A stretch of 64,000 nucleotides of DNA from Metabacillus fastidiosus NBRC 101226 (GTDB taxonomy: Bacteria > Bacillota > Bacilli > Bacillales > Bacillaceae): assembly GCF_001591625.1 (NCBI RefSeq), contig NZ_BCVG01000008.1, positions 16,697-80,696 of the forward strand, written 5' to 3'. A model generated the notes under the pieces. That model made no database searches. It was not told the DNA's origin and saw only the letters and a program-made list of their open reading frames with translations. Positions 17,240-26,191 of the stretch are shown one piece after another. Each line of letters begins with the position of its first letter. The stretch's first letter is position 1. A program made the position numbers and the translations under genes.

Positions 17240-17590
17240 ATGTACAACAGACATAGGGAAAGGTTTTTTGAGTCGGCGAAAAAAACAGAGGAAGAGAGAC
17301 TGCGAGAATTGGACGAACAGATAGAGAAAATTAAGGCAAGAAAGCAGCAGCTTGAAAGCCAGATGAGAGAGAAGGAGCGAAAAGCGAGAACGAAACGACT
17401 AATTGAAGTCGGGGCTATTTTTGAGAAGTATTTTGATATTGTTGGGGAAGATCAGGCGGAACAAATAGCTTATGGTATGAAAGAACTGGTAGAAAAGCAT
17501 AAAGAGAAATTATTAGATATTGATGTTGAGAAATCAAAAGAAGCAGATAAGATAATTTATAAAACAAACAAAAAAGAGCAAACAATATGA
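17240..17590 (+). CDS. MobC-like charged helix protein, intact frame
   Basis: 116 residues, almost wholly helical and very charged: EERLRELDEQIEKIKARKQQ is a coiled coil, then RKARTKRLIEVGAIFEKYFD, a pattern typical of relaxosome accessory proteins that help a relaxase nick oriT. No relaxase, oriT or coupling protein is visible, so it would be a leftover of a mobilisable element. Oddly, the TTG that starts copy 1 has become TCG here. The only start left is an ATG 27 bases further upstream with a poor site, so expression is doubtful. It ends just before the exported-protein gene. Confidence 0.55.
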   Translation: MYNRHRERFFESAKKTEEERLRELDEQIEKIKARKQQLESQMREKERKARTKRLIEVGAIFEKYFDIVGEDQAEQIAYGMKELVEKHKEKLLDIDVEKSKEADKIIYKTNKKEQTI

Positions 17591-17616
17591 AATTAGTAAA
17601 GAAGAGAGAGAAATGA

Positions 17617-18096
17617 ATGAAAAAACGATCACTTATTGTTTTATTATTAATGGTCACAGGTATTGGGATATATAGCATTATTGCATTTTCTAATTCATCT
17701 AAGTTATCTTCCCCAATTCCTCCAGGTAAACCACCTTCTCCAGTTATAACAGTAGGAGATATAACTGTTCCTACTGAACAAGGAACATATTGCTGGAGTG
17801 GATTTATGAATGCAGTATGTGTAGATATGATTTCTCCATTTGAGATTGTGGCAAACAGTGATTTAAAACCGGTGATTGTTTCACCTGGAGCTGAATTAAA
17901 TATAGCTTTTAAGAATAAACCTAAAGCAAATACTTTGAGTGCAACTAGGTGGATTAATAGAGAAGAAGTAGAAGATGCAAATTTAAAAGGGAATACCTTG
18001 ATAGCACCTAAAGAAAAAGGAATTTACATATATGATGTTCATGCAAGATGGGAAAAAGGAGATTCAACTTCTGCATTTGTTATTGAAGTTCAATAA
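17617..18096 (+). CDS. Exported/anchored protein of unknown family, copy 2
   Basis: 159 residues, collinear with the protein at 11264-11743: signal or anchor (RSLIVLLLMVTGIGIYSIIA), Pro-rich linker, two-Cys segment YCWSGFMNAVCVD and the same ending FVIEVQ. Differences from copy 1 are scattered single substitutions with no frame damage, suggesting both proteins are still under selection. The start lies after AGAGAGAAATGA. A terminator follows at 18142. Function unknown; probably a cell-surface beta-rich domain. Confidence 0.7.
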   Translation: MKKRSLIVLLLMVTGIGIYSIIAFSNSSKLSSPIPPGKPPSPVITVGDITVPTEQGTYCWSGFMNAVCVDMISPFEIVANSDLKPVIVSPGAELNIAFKNKPKANTLSATRWINREEVEDANLKGNTLIAPKEKGIYIYDVHARWEKGDSTSAFVIEVQ

Positions 18097-18141
18097 GTTT
18101 ATATTTAATGACTATAAATAGTCAGCAGATTAAGCTGCTTG

Positions 18142-18167
18142 ATGTTGCCTTCAAGGCAACATTTTTT
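18142..18167 (+). terminator. Terminator after duplication copy 2
   Basis: Stem ATGTTGCC / GGCAACAT with a short loop and six T. No counterpart follows copy 1. Confidence 0.85.
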
Positions 18168-18370
18168 CATTAAATGAACTGGTAAAGTATTTTCGATACA
18201 TGTAAAAATTCTACCTTTCTTCTTAGCCGCATGAAGACTCTATGATTCTTAGGGATAACAGTTAAAAAAGCTCAAATGTGTGAGAATAAAGGAGTAAAAT
18301 GGAAATAAAGCAAATGTTATAACAATACAACTTCTTTGTATGTTATTTCTATATTCAATGAGGTGACATT

Positions 18371-18787
18371 ATGAAAAAAGTTCTATTATTTTTAGTTCCA
18401 ATTTTATTATTAATCGTAGTAATTACATTTATTTATTTTGATGACGGAAAGCAAGTAGAAAATTTCGACTTAGGTTATAAAATAGATGAAGAATCTCAAA
18501 AAATGGAGAAAACAAAAGAACCTTTAGACTTAGAGAAAAAGATTTTAGTTTCAGTGGATTATCAATATCCAAAGGACATGAATAATGAAGAATTGGTGAT
18601 GAGAAAGTTAATTGTAAAAAAATCAAAAACTGAGGAAATAGTTTTTGAGAAACATTGGGAAGAAGATAATATTACTTCTGGATATAGCTTTTCACTTGAT
18701 ATAACTAAATTAAATAAAGGTACATATAAAATTCAACTTTATAAAAATAACAAGTTAGTAAAAGAAAAAACATACGAATTTAGTTAA
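18371..18787 (+). CDS. Membrane-anchored protein of unknown function, 138 residues
   Basis: One N-terminal hydrophobic anchor (VLLFLVPILLLIVVITFIYF), a Lys/Glu-rich linker, then a beta-rich outside domain (ILVSVDYQYP, GYSFSLDITKLNKGTYKIQL, KEKTYEF) with the look of an immunoglobulin-like fold. Family not recognised. GAGGTGA precedes the ATG. A one-gene unit closed by the hairpin of repeat copy F. Confidence 0.62.
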   Translation: MKKVLLFLVPILLLIVVITFIYFDDGKQVENFDLGYKIDEESQKMEKTKEPLDLEKKILVSVDYQYPKDMNNEELVMRKLIVKKSKTEEIVFEKHWEEDNITSGYSFSLDITKLNKGTYKIQLYKNNKLVKEKTYEFS

Positions 18788-19187
18788 AAAATAAAGGGCT
18801 ATACGAAAAATCGAGAAAATGAAAGAAAAAGAGAGATCGGCCTTTTGTTTTCTAGACCTCATTTTTTCGTTATTTCCCAACCAAAAAATCGCTGAATTTG
18901 CCCGAATATGGGTGAATTCAGCGATTGACTCGAATTTTAACTTTGTAAAATGTCAATTATGTAAACTAGAGGTATATAAACTGTAGATTTTTAAAAATAA
19001 GGAATCATTAGTTGAATAATTATTTTATAAGCCATCTAGCCTGCCTACAACATTCTGGAACAATCTGATAAGAGGTTGTTCCTTTTTATTTATACTCTAG
19101 ATTACATATGTTCATAGAAAAACTATTGTTTTTTCAAACCAGATGAAGGTTAGCTTCGTCTAAAATATGTGAGAGGGTGATAACTAG
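18788..19187 (+). other. Spacer before the sigma-factor operon
   Basis: Contains repeat copy F, then a hairpin-like GGAACAATC...GAGGTTGTTCC at about 19056-19083. The last 100 bases should hold the promoter of the sigma operon; I could not define its boxes. Confidence 0.4.
18886..18980 (+). repeat. Hairpin-tail intergenic repeat, copy F
   Basis: A 12-bp perfect stem of unrelated sequence (AATCGCTGAATT / AATTCAGCGATT) replaces the usual GGATC hairpin. The tail is conserved: CTTTGTAAAATGTCAATTAT, GTAAACTAGAGGTATATAAA. This shows the hairpin is variable and the tail is the constant part. Confidence 0.75.
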
Positions 19188-19739
19188 TTGAATGGACTAA
19201 AACAATTGGCGGTGACAGACGAAAGTATGTTGGACGAGAGAGAGCAGATAATTGATCAATTAATGCATGAATATAGCGATGATATCCTACATCTCGTATA
19301 TACATATGTTAAAAACCGAGCTACAGCAGAAGATTTAACGCAAGAGATATTTATAAAGTGTTATGAAAAGTTGAATCAGTTTAATCAGCAGGCAACAATA
19401 AAAACTTGGGTATACCGTATTGCTAGTAATCATTGTAAAGATTACTTAAGAAGCTGGCATTATCGAAAAATAATGCTCAGCGACAAAATTTCGGATTATT
19501 TACCTTCGAAATCAAAACAGGTTGAAGAGGAAATTATCAAGAACAGTGAAGAAAACATCTTAACTAATGCTGTCATGAATTTGCCTCTAAAGTACAGAGA
19601 AATAGTATTTCTGCATTATTATGAAGAACTTTCTTTAGCAGAAATAAGTAAGATTACTACAGTTAATATAAATACAATAAAAACCAGATTAAAGCGTGCG
19701 AAAGAACTATTAAAAGACAAGATGATAAAGGAGGTTTAG
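19188..19739 (+). CDS. ECF-type RNA polymerase sigma factor
   Basis: 183 residues with only regions 2 and 4. Region 2: NRATAEDLTQEIFIKCYEKL then KTWVYRIASNHCKDYL; region 4: LPLKYREIVFLHYYEELSLA then a helix-turn-helix to TRLKRAKELL. The start is TTG preceded by GAGAGGGTGATA. It is the first of three tightly packed genes (gap of 3, then overlap of 4 bases), so the unit is an operon. No classical anti-sigma gene follows; the PadR-like and SEDS genes occupy that place. Probably autoregulated and responsive to envelope stress. Confidence 0.88.
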   Translation: MNGLKQLAVTDESMLDEREQIIDQLMHEYSDDILHLVYTYVKNRATAEDLTQEIFIKCYEKLNQFNQQATIKTWVYRIASNHCKDYLRSWHYRKIMLSDKISDYLPSKSKQVEEEIIKNSEENILTNAVMNLPLKYREIVFLHYYEELSLAEISKITTVNINTIKTRLKRAKELLKDKMIKEV

Positions 19740-19742
19740 GAG

Positions 19743-20174
19743 ATGAATGATCCATTTTCTAACCTGAAGAATTCGATGAAAAAATCAATTTTTAAGGATT
19801 TTTCTTTTTCAAATGAAAGAAAAAGTGCCGTGAAAGAAGTCATTCGTATGAATCAATCTCAACAACAATTTCATTCTTGGGAGATAAAAACTATTATAGC
19901 CATATTAGAGTGTATTCAGTATGAATCAAAGGACGGCTACAATATTTCTATCCAACTTTTTCAAAAAAATGAACTTACTTTCCAAGAAAATGAAGGCCAA
20001 CTTTATATACTTCTGCATCTACTAGAAAATAAAGAAATTCTTACATCAAATTGGTTAAATAAAAAGAAGTATTATTCCTTAAATTCCAAAGGAAAAAAAT
20101 ACTTAGCTACTTATAAACAAGACTCAAAACAAGATCTATCCCTTAAACACTTAATAGAGGAGGCGTCCTTATGA
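19743..20174 (+). CDS. PadR-like winged-helix protein with N-terminal extension
   Basis: 143 residues. The C-terminal two thirds (from WEIKTIIAILECIQYESKDG through LYILLHLLENKEILTSNWL to KKKYYSLNSKGKKYL) is a PadR-type winged helix, including the wing ending in a Tyr-x-Leu strand. The first 35 residues (NDPFSNLKNSMKKSIFKDFS...) are an extra charged segment, placed like the sigma-binding part of small anti-sigma factors. No membrane segment. Between the sigma gene and the SEDS gene it may regulate the operon or transmit the state of the SEDS protein. Function inferred only. Confidence 0.7.
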   Translation: MNDPFSNLKNSMKKSIFKDFSFSNERKSAVKEVIRMNQSQQQFHSWEIKTIIAILECIQYESKDGYNISIQLFQKNELTFQENEGQLYILLHLLENKEILTSNWLNKKKYYSLNSKGKKYLATYKQDSKQDLSLKHLIEEASL

Positions 20175-21496
20175 GTTCTCCCAAATTTGAAGAATTTCTA
20201 AGTAAAGTAACTTCCAAAGTGAAATACAAGGAAGCCCGTAATATGATAAAAAAGGAGCTTACTAATCATCTGCAAGAGTTAAGCCAATCTTACAAAAATA
20301 GAGGATTTTCTAAAGAGGATGCAGACGAAAAGACAATTCAAGAAATGGGAAATCCATTTACTATTGGAGAGAATTTAAATGCACTTCATAAGCCAAAAAT
20401 GGATTGGGTTCTTATTGTTATATTTATTATTATTGCTGGTATTAGTTTTCTTCCGTTAGTTGGCGGAGTTCCTGAGATTTCATTATCAAGTACCTATTTT
20501 GTGGGGCAGCAGGCTATCTGGTACACCATTGCTGTTCCTGTAATCCTTGGATTCCTGTTCTTTGATTACCAAAAATTAAAGAACTGGTGGATGTACTTTT
20601 ATGCTGGCGGTCTGTTGGTCCATTTATATCTACATCTATTTGGAAATACAACTAGTGGAGCGAAAAAGTGGATTTCTCTGTCAGGTCTAACGGTCGATGG
20701 AACCATGATCAGCTTATTTTTATTTTTTATTGCTTGGGCTGGTATTTTTAACAAAATTAATGAGTTTCAGAGTTGGAAAAAACAAGGTCTCCTTTTTGTT
20801 TTATTTTGGACTCCCATCTTGTTCTACATGATGGTGCCCAACTTAATGAATAGTATCATTTACTTTTTCTGTTTGCTTGGGATGTTTGCTTGTGCTCGAG
20901 TACATCAGAAGTTAGATATCAATCTTATCGTAACCAATATAGTAGCTGGGATCCTTTTCATAATTATTTTCATTATGACCTCGCACCAAAGCTATTTGTT
21001 TACTAGATTATTTACTGTTATAAACCCAGATGCCGATCCAAATGGAGCCGGATATCTTTATATTGCAGTGAGGAATGTCCTTACAGAAGCAGGCTGGTTC
21101 GGTAACGGACTTTACAACGATTTAAATTTTCAATTGCTACCAGAAACGCATACAGATTTTGCTTTCCCCTTCCTCGTTTATTCTCTTGGTTGGGCATTCG
21201 GAATAGTCCTTTGTTTTATCCTGCTGATATTTGTTTCAAGAATCTCAAAAAATGCTTTTAAAACAAAGGACCTTTATGGGAGATTGATAGTAATCGGTGG
21301 TGCTGCATTATTTGCCGTTCCTACTACCTGGAACATCTTGATGGGCTTGGGAATCGTGCCGATAATGGAAGTTTCCCTACCGTTTATTAGTTATGGAGGA
21401 AGTGGGATTCTCTTTTACGCTGCTGTTTTGGGACTAATTTTGAATGTTTATCGAAGAAAAGATATGGTAGAACCCACGATAGTAGATTTTAAGTAA
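20171..21496 (+). CDS. FtsW/RodA/SpoVE (SEDS) protein with N-terminal prefix domain
   Basis: SEDS proteins polymerise lipid II into glycan strands with a partner class B PBP. Residues 1-75 form a soluble helical prefix (KEARNMIKKELTNHLQELSQ, then EKTIQEMGNPFTIGENLNAL) like the HAAS/permease-prefix domains that accompany PadR regulators. About ten transmembrane helices follow, with the long outer loop RLFTVINPDADPNGAGYLYI and the C-terminal SEDS signature SLPFISYGGSG. Its ATG overlaps the PadR-like stop. No PBP is in the operon. A stress-inducible cell-wall polymerase is the natural reading. Confidence 0.9.
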   Translation: MSSPKFEEFLSKVTSKVKYKEARNMIKKELTNHLQELSQSYKNRGFSKEDADEKTIQEMGNPFTIGENLNALHKPKMDWVLIVIFIIIAGISFLPLVGGVPEISLSSTYFVGQQAIWYTIAVPVILGFLFFDYQKLKNWWMYFYAGGLLVHLYLHLFGNTTSGAKKWISLSGLTVDGTMISLFLFFIAWAGIFNKINEFQSWKKQGLLFVLFWTPILFYMMVPNLMNSIIYFFCLLGMFACARVHQKLDINLIVTNIVAGILFIIIFIMTSHQSYLFTRLFTVINPDADPNGAGYLYIAVRNVLTEAGWFGNGLYNDLNFQLLPETHTDFAFPFLVYSLGWAFGIVLCFILLIFVSRISKNAFKTKDLYGRLIVIGGAALFAVPTTWNILMGLGIVPIMEVSLPFISYGGSGILFYAAVLGLILNVYRRKDMVEPTIVDFK

Positions 21497-21608
21497 CGTA
21501 CATTAGCAATAATGTTTATAAAGGATATGTATTAAGTAAAATCAATAGATTTGCAACAGTACTAATAATTTTTGATATTCCATTAAAGGGCGCTTTAATG
21601 GAACAATG

Positions 21609-21651
21609 AAAAGCCTAATTTCTCAGCATAAAAATGAGAAATTAGGCTTTT
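21609..21651 (+). terminator. Terminator of the sigma/PadR/SEDS operon
   Basis: A 17-bp perfect stem (AAAAGCCTAATTTCTCA / TGAGAAATTAGGCTTTT) with a nine-base loop and terminal T. Confidence 0.9.
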
Positions 21652-21719
21652 TAATATTGAAATTTCCTTAATGTTGTAAATTCGTATTTTCCTTGTTTAT
21701 TAGTGTAGTTACTTAGAAG

Positions 21720-21900
21720 AAGTGCTGCTACGTTTCGCTTGCTGTTCTTTGATGAGAAGGAAGAATGGGGATTGCGTCAAGGCTTAAGAAGGCAGTTTCT
21801 CGCTTTTATTTTCGTTTCTGTGCTGCTTTTATTAGGTTTAATACTACTGATATATGAAGGCTCTAGTCACTTGTCGATCTGGTCTTTTTTTACTTTGTAA
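21720..21900 (+). pseudogene. C-terminal fragment of a membrane protein
   Basis: A frame without a start reads FRLLFFDEKEEWGLRQGLRR then QFLAFIFVSVLLLLGLILLI and ends WSFFTL. It has one membrane helix and a stop lying inside repeat copy G. Family not recognised. The repeat tail directly abuts the coding end, so the repeat may have moved in and cut the gene. Confidence 0.4.
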
Positions 21901-21932
21901 TATGTCATTTATGTTAACTAGAGGAATCTAAA
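21892..21932 (+). repeat. Hairpin-tail repeat, copy G (tail only)
   Basis: ACTTTGTAATATGTCATTTA, TGTTAACTAGAGGAATCTAA. No hairpin precedes it. Confidence 0.7.
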
Positions 21933-23338
21933 ACACTGATTGTGAGATTTTAAAGTGATATTGAACTGAAGGACAGATTAGTAAAAGAAAGATATAACTA
22001 CAAATAGGGGGGAATACAGTATGGAATTCAAATTATGGAACAGTACTATTATGCTGCCGTCTTTACATATTACGATTATTGCCATAATTAAGCATGAAAT
22101 CTTGTGATGGATAGTTCGCGCTCGCATTTTGTCTTTTGTAATTTTTTCCTGAAGGAAACGACGAACAAGAGTCTTACTAATGTCATTTAGTGCAAGTGAA
22201 CAATCATGTTTCACTCTAAAAAGTCTTTAAACAATTTAAGATCATATGAATAGCCATTAAGAGTGTGTTGTGAATAGTTTTTTTGATTTCTAAGTAAAGT
22301 AAAAATTCATCTATTGCATTGCATGTTGCAATAACATATAAAGCACCTCCAGTAATAATAAACAAAACGTTATAACTAGTTGAAAAAAACAATAATTATT
22401 GTTCAAAGATTGATAATTCGTTTAACGAAAAAATTATGATGTACCAGGAGGAATAAGTGCATAACAATTGATATTATGGGGACTTAAGGGGATAAAGATT
22501 AACTTTTCATATTTTAAAAAAAATCTAGTTTACATAATATATATTCTACGAAGTTATAATAATAATCAAAAACTCTGTCTCAAATGATAAGTATACTTAA
22601 GATAGTGAGACAGAATTAAAAAAATATCAATAATATTATAAATTAATTAATCTGTTTTTCCGTGCTTTAATTTAGCCAAGCTAATTAAATAAATTAAATT
22701 CAAATTTTGATAAAATCAATTTAGTAATTATTCATATATATAAATTCAAAATTATTTCTTTTTGTTATTGTTTGATTTATAAATTGTTTTAACTATTGTT
22801 TACAAGCTCTTCTGTAAATTAGATTTTATTAATTCATCACTTTCTGTTGATACTCCCTATATTCACTTTATTACTTTGTTATGTAAACTGAATAATAATT
22901 AAAGCTCTTCCTTCCGCTTCTCCTTTTGTTTCCTTAATCATAACTGGAATATTTCTTCATACTTAATGATCCTACTTCTTTAGATTCACTTTTTTACCTT
23001 TCATTCCATAAAGCTTATTAACTTAATCACCTTATCTCTAAGATTCCCAGAGCATGTTATTAAGCTGCCTTTTAGTAAATTTACTGTTGAACGACCATTA
23101 GGCTTTCTCCAAAATTAATGTTGTTTATCAAATGTTTAAGTTAATCCGCTATTCCATTATGTAATTTGTAAATATTCATAAATTTCAATAGGCCTACGTC
23201 TGTATTTATTTGTAAAAAGATTACTTAAACATTAATAAGCGAAAAATCTAGTTTATGTAAAATTAGATAAAAATTCCAGTTGGTTTAATGTTTCTCCATT
23301 AAGATGATTTTATAATATTGAAAGGAGAAAACAAATAA
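21933..23338. other. Gene-poor AT-rich gap of 1.4 kb
   Basis: No convincing gene. A 28-codon plus-strand frame at 22021-22107 (MEFKLWNSTIMLPSLH...) has a good GGGGGGAA site and may be the stub of a truncated gene. An inverted repeat CTGTCTCA / TGAGACAG lies at about 22575-22612. Tail-like pieces of the hairpin-tail repeat occur near 22530 (reverse) and 22866-22890. A minus-strand fragment near 23010-23110 reads NGRSTVNLLKGSLITCSGNL and ends at a stop. The region looks like eroded accessory DNA. Confidence 0.4.
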
Positions 23339-24532
23339 ATGGAGATAAAAAAGCAAAGGATACATGCCATTGATGGGATTAGAGGATTAAGTCTTTTAGG
23401 TATACTGCTTGCGAATTTACTTATCTTTCAATATGGAGGCGTTGGAAAAGATGAGATACAATTATTTTCTTTAAGCGATATAGATTATGGTTTTTACTAT
23501 TTTACAAAGATCGCAATTGAAGGCAGTTTTGTGCCGATCTTTGCTTTTTTATTCGGCTACTCAGCGATAAAAATGAAGGAAAGCTTACAGAATAAAGGTT
23601 TAAAGGCAAAGAAATTTTTTATTAGAAGGTATATTATGCTCATCATCCTTGGCATTTTGCACCTATCTTTTCTATGGGAAGGTGATATTTTACTTTTATA
23701 TGGTATCATTGGCTTTTTCTTATTATTCTTTCTCAATAGGAAAACAAAAACAATCTTAATTTGGGCAAGTATTCTTTTATTTTTTACAGCGATAGTATTA
23801 AGTTTCCTATTAATACCTGATGCATCTAATGTTGCAGAAGAAGAAAAAATAATCTCATTTGTTAAAACGGCAACTGACATTTATACTAATGGAACATATG
23901 AAGAAATGATGAACCAGCGTGGAAAAAATCCAATGGATATTCCCATCTATATTTCCATTTTACTGATGTTTTTATCTCCACTTTTTGTAGGTCCTTTATT
24001 TTTGTTCGGAATGTATGCTGCCAAAATAAAAATGTTTACTAAGCCCCTTTTAGAAAAAAAGAAATATCTGCTTGGTACACTGCTTATTCTAGTTGGACTA
24101 TTAATGAAAGCCTCCTTTTATATCGGATCCGTCAATGCTGTAACAGGAATATTAGCTCCCATTGGTGCTTACGTATTAGCATTTGGCTATATATCCGCTT
24201 TTGCTCTTATGTACACTCGAGCAAAAGAATCTATTATTTTAAAAGGATTTGAAAGTGTCGGAAGGCTGTCCTTAACAAATTATCTGCTTCAATCAGTTGT
24301 TTTTACAACAATCTTTTATAGCTATGGTTTAGGCTATTTCGGTAAACTCGGTGCAACAATAGGATTCATACTTGGTGTCTCCTTTTATATTTTGCAAATG
24401 GCTGGAAGCTATTTATATTTAAAAACAGCAAAAATCGGCCCGGTTGAAATGCTGTTGAGAATGTGGACGAATTTCTCTTTTGATGGAAAGATTAAAGAAC
24501 AAACTGTAAACAACAGAGATGTTTCAATCTGA
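23339..24532 (+). CDS. DUF418 (YeiB-like) polytopic membrane protein
   Basis: 397 residues and about ten membrane helices. The N-terminal RIHAIDGIRGLSLLGILLAN is the signature of the DUF1624/DUF418 acyltransferase-3-related group. FAFLFGYSAIKMK, LLYGIIGFFLLFF and the C-terminal GRLSLTNYLLQS (DUF418 proper) complete the family picture. Members may transfer acyl groups or transport lipids; the role is unproven. AAAGGAG precedes the ATG. Single gene with its own terminator, shared with the convergent spo0M. Confidence 0.9.
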   Translation: MEIKKQRIHAIDGIRGLSLLGILLANLLIFQYGGVGKDEIQLFSLSDIDYGFYYFTKIAIEGSFVPIFAFLFGYSAIKMKESLQNKGLKAKKFFIRRYIMLIILGILHLSFLWEGDILLLYGIIGFFLLFFLNRKTKTILIWASILLFFTAIVLSFLLIPDASNVAEEEKIISFVKTATDIYTNGTYEEMMNQRGKNPMDIPIYISILLMFLSPLFVGPLFLFGMYAAKIKMFTKPLLEKKKYLLGTLLILVGLLMKASFYIGSVNAVTGILAPIGAYVLAFGYISAFALMYTRAKESIILKGFESVGRLSLTNYLLQSVVFTTIFYSYGLGYFGKLGATIGFILGVSFYILQMAGSYLYLKTAKIGPVEMLLRMWTNFSFDGKIKEQTVNNRDVSI

Positions 24533-24575
24533 TAGTTGTTGTAATATGGCTTAATATTTTAATTTGAGTTAAACA

Positions 24576-24617
24576 AAAGAGCTCGTATTCATCCGGATAG
24601 ATAAATACGAGCTCTTT
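24576..24617. terminator. Bidirectional terminator between DUF418 and spo0M
   Basis: A 14-bp perfect stem AAAGAGCTCGTATT / AATACGAGCTCTTT sits between two converging genes. Confidence 0.85.
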
Positions 24618-24618
24618 A

Positions 24619-25380
24619 TTAACTATATTTATTAATTATATTAACTAATGTTTGAGACAGAGCAGGAATATCATGTGAATTAAACGTAAATCTTACAAGA
24701 GTTTCATCTCTTTCCAATGCTTCCGCTAAAAAACCTCTCAATCCAAGTGCTTTTCTATCAATCTCTAAAATCACTTCTACTTGATGTTCTGAAGTGAAGA
24801 ATATGACTTCCAGTTCATCTAAACGCCCTTTAAATAATCCGCTTGTTGGTTTAAATTCAAATTCTTGTACGAATGGGTATTTTCTACGTAACGCTCTCGA
24901 TGCTTCTTCGCACTTTACTTCACGAAGACTGAAACCTAAACTATTAACTGTTTGTAAAAAGGATTCAACAAGCGGGTGAGGCTGAACTTCGATATAATCT
25001 CTATCCTGTGGATCAATCGCCATTTTGATATCCAGTCCTGTTTGTATCCATACCTTTGTTTTTCCTTTAGTAATAGGTACATCAAAAGGTAAGGGAATAT
25101 GAAAAGGAATTCTTTTTACTTCATTAGGAGAAACGATAAGTGAATCAACCAATTTGTATTTCTCCAACAATGCTGTTTCATTTACTTTGTTATCATCTAC
25201 TTCCCGAATATAAGTACTCATTAAAGATAAGTAAATTTCATCTATTTGTTGTTCTGTTTTACCACCTTCAATTACTATTACACCTTCCATCGTTTCTCCA
25301 GCAGTATAGACTGTTTTAGAAAGTTGAGTATCAACCTTTGCTGAACCAATTCCTATAGAACTCAATATTTTTTTTAACAT
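24619..25380 (-). CDS. spo0M: Sporulation-control protein Spo0M
   Basis: 253 residues, close to the roughly 258 of B. subtilis Spo0M, an arrestin-like protein that affects early sporulation and cytoskeleton-related processes. Landmarks: FLKKILSSIGIG-type start (here MLKKILSSIGIGSAKVDTQL), YTAGETMEGVIVIEGG, PFHIPLPFDVP (arrestin-fold linker) and the C-terminal EFEFKPTSGLFKGRLDELEV domain. The ATG follows AGAGGCG. Monocistronic on the minus strand. Confidence 0.92.
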   Translation of the reverse strand: MLKKILSSIGIGSAKVDTQLSKTVYTAGETMEGVIVIEGGKTEQQIDEIYLSLMSTYIREVDDNKVNETALLEKYKLVDSLIVSPNEVKRIPFHIPLPFDVPITKGKTKVWIQTGLDIKMAIDPQDRDYIEVQPHPLVESFLQTVNSLGFSLREVKCEEASRALRRKYPFVQEFEFKPTSGLFKGRLDELEVIFFTSEHQVEVILEIDRKALGLRGFLAEALERDETLVRFTFNSHDIPALSQTLVNIINKYS

Positions 25381-25771
25381 TTTTTACACGCCTCTTTTCA
25401 TTTTCTCATAGCAAAATTATTTCCTAACATTATTATAAATTAATTTAATTAATCTATTTTATCTATTTTCTTTCTTTTGCAGAGCTGATTATCTATACCT
25501 CCAAATAATAAATGAGTTTTATTTTATTACGTCTTCTTATTAATATATTAATATGCTTAAATATAGCGAAAATGCGAAAAATCACGGGTTATTACTTTTT
25601 ATATATTATATTAATATATTTTAAAATTATTTAGATTTAAGTTTCTTTTAAATTCTTCAATAAATATTATTAAAGGGGAATCAATATTGACACGAAACCA
25701 AAAGGTGTTATATTATCAAAAAGCGAAACCAAATGGTTTTATTTTATGATTTTAAAAAAGGAGAAGATAAT
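25381..25771 (+). other. Very AT-rich divergent spacer
   Basis: Contains the spo0M promoter side and, from 25687, the promoter of the SRPBCC/ArsR pair. About 25540-25630 is almost pure A/T with runs of TATTAATATA. No gene seen. Confidence 0.5.
25687..25739 (+). promoter_or_regulatory. Promoter with two ArsR-type operators
   Basis: TTGACA (25687-25692) and TATATT (25709-25714) are 16 apart. Between them lies AAACCAAAAGGTGT (25695-25708). A second, perfectly symmetric site AAACCAAATGGTTT (25726-25739) lies just after the -10. The repeated AAACCA half-sites suggest binding by the ArsR protein encoded downstream. Confidence 0.7.
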
Positions 25772-26191
25772 TTGGAAACATTACAAGATATTAAGCAAAC
25801 AATTACTTTTGAAGCTCCTATTCAAAAAGTATGGAATACAGTATCAACATCGGAAGGTATTGCATTATGGTTCATGCCAAACGACTTTGAACCTAAAGTA
25901 GGACATGAATTTCATATTCAATCTCCATTTGGTCCATCACCCTGTAAAGTATTAGAGATTAATGAACCGAATAAAATTTCCTTTTCATGGGACACAGATG
26001 GATGGGTCGTTACATTTCTTTTAAAAGAGCTGGGTGAAAAGACGGAGTTTACACTTATACATAGTGGATGGAAATCTCCTGATACTGTTCTTCCAAAACC
26101 GAATGAAAAAAGCTCTGTTATTCGTGACAGAATGAACAATGGTTGGATCGGAATTGTAAATGAACGACTTCGAAAGGTTGTTGAAGGGTAA
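25772..26191 (+). CDS. SRPBCC (AHSA1-type) domain protein
   Basis: About 140 residues with the START/Bet v1-like hydrophobic-pocket fold: [20 protein letters not shown] at the start, then [18 protein letters not shown] and the long C-terminal helix [20 protein letters not shown] 25772 is chosen, eight bases after AAGGAG. It stops one codon before the ArsR gene, so the two are co-translated. Pairs of this kind form autoregulated modules in which the SRPBCC protein may bind a lipid-like ligand; the ligand is unknown here. Confidence 0.85.
   Translation: METLQDIKQTITFEAPIQKVWNTVSTSEGIALWFMPNDFEPKVGHEFHIQSPFGPSPCKVLEINEPNKISFSWDTDGWVVTFLLKELGEKTEFTLIHSGWKSPDTVLPKPNEKSSVIRDRMNNGWIGIVNERLRKVVEG

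Larger units (their letters stand above)
17185..18096 (+). repeat. Segmental duplication, copy 2 (pairs with 10836-11743)
   Basis: Same two-gene module as copy 1, here with the first gene in one open frame. See copy 1 for the shared landmarks. Confidence 0.85.

Noticed and set aside
22021..22107. 28-codon frame with a very good ribosome-binding site, considered as a peptide toxin or leader peptide
   Set aside because: No hydrophobic span typical of small toxins, no partner, and no downstream gene for a leader to control. Kept only as a stub in the gap description.
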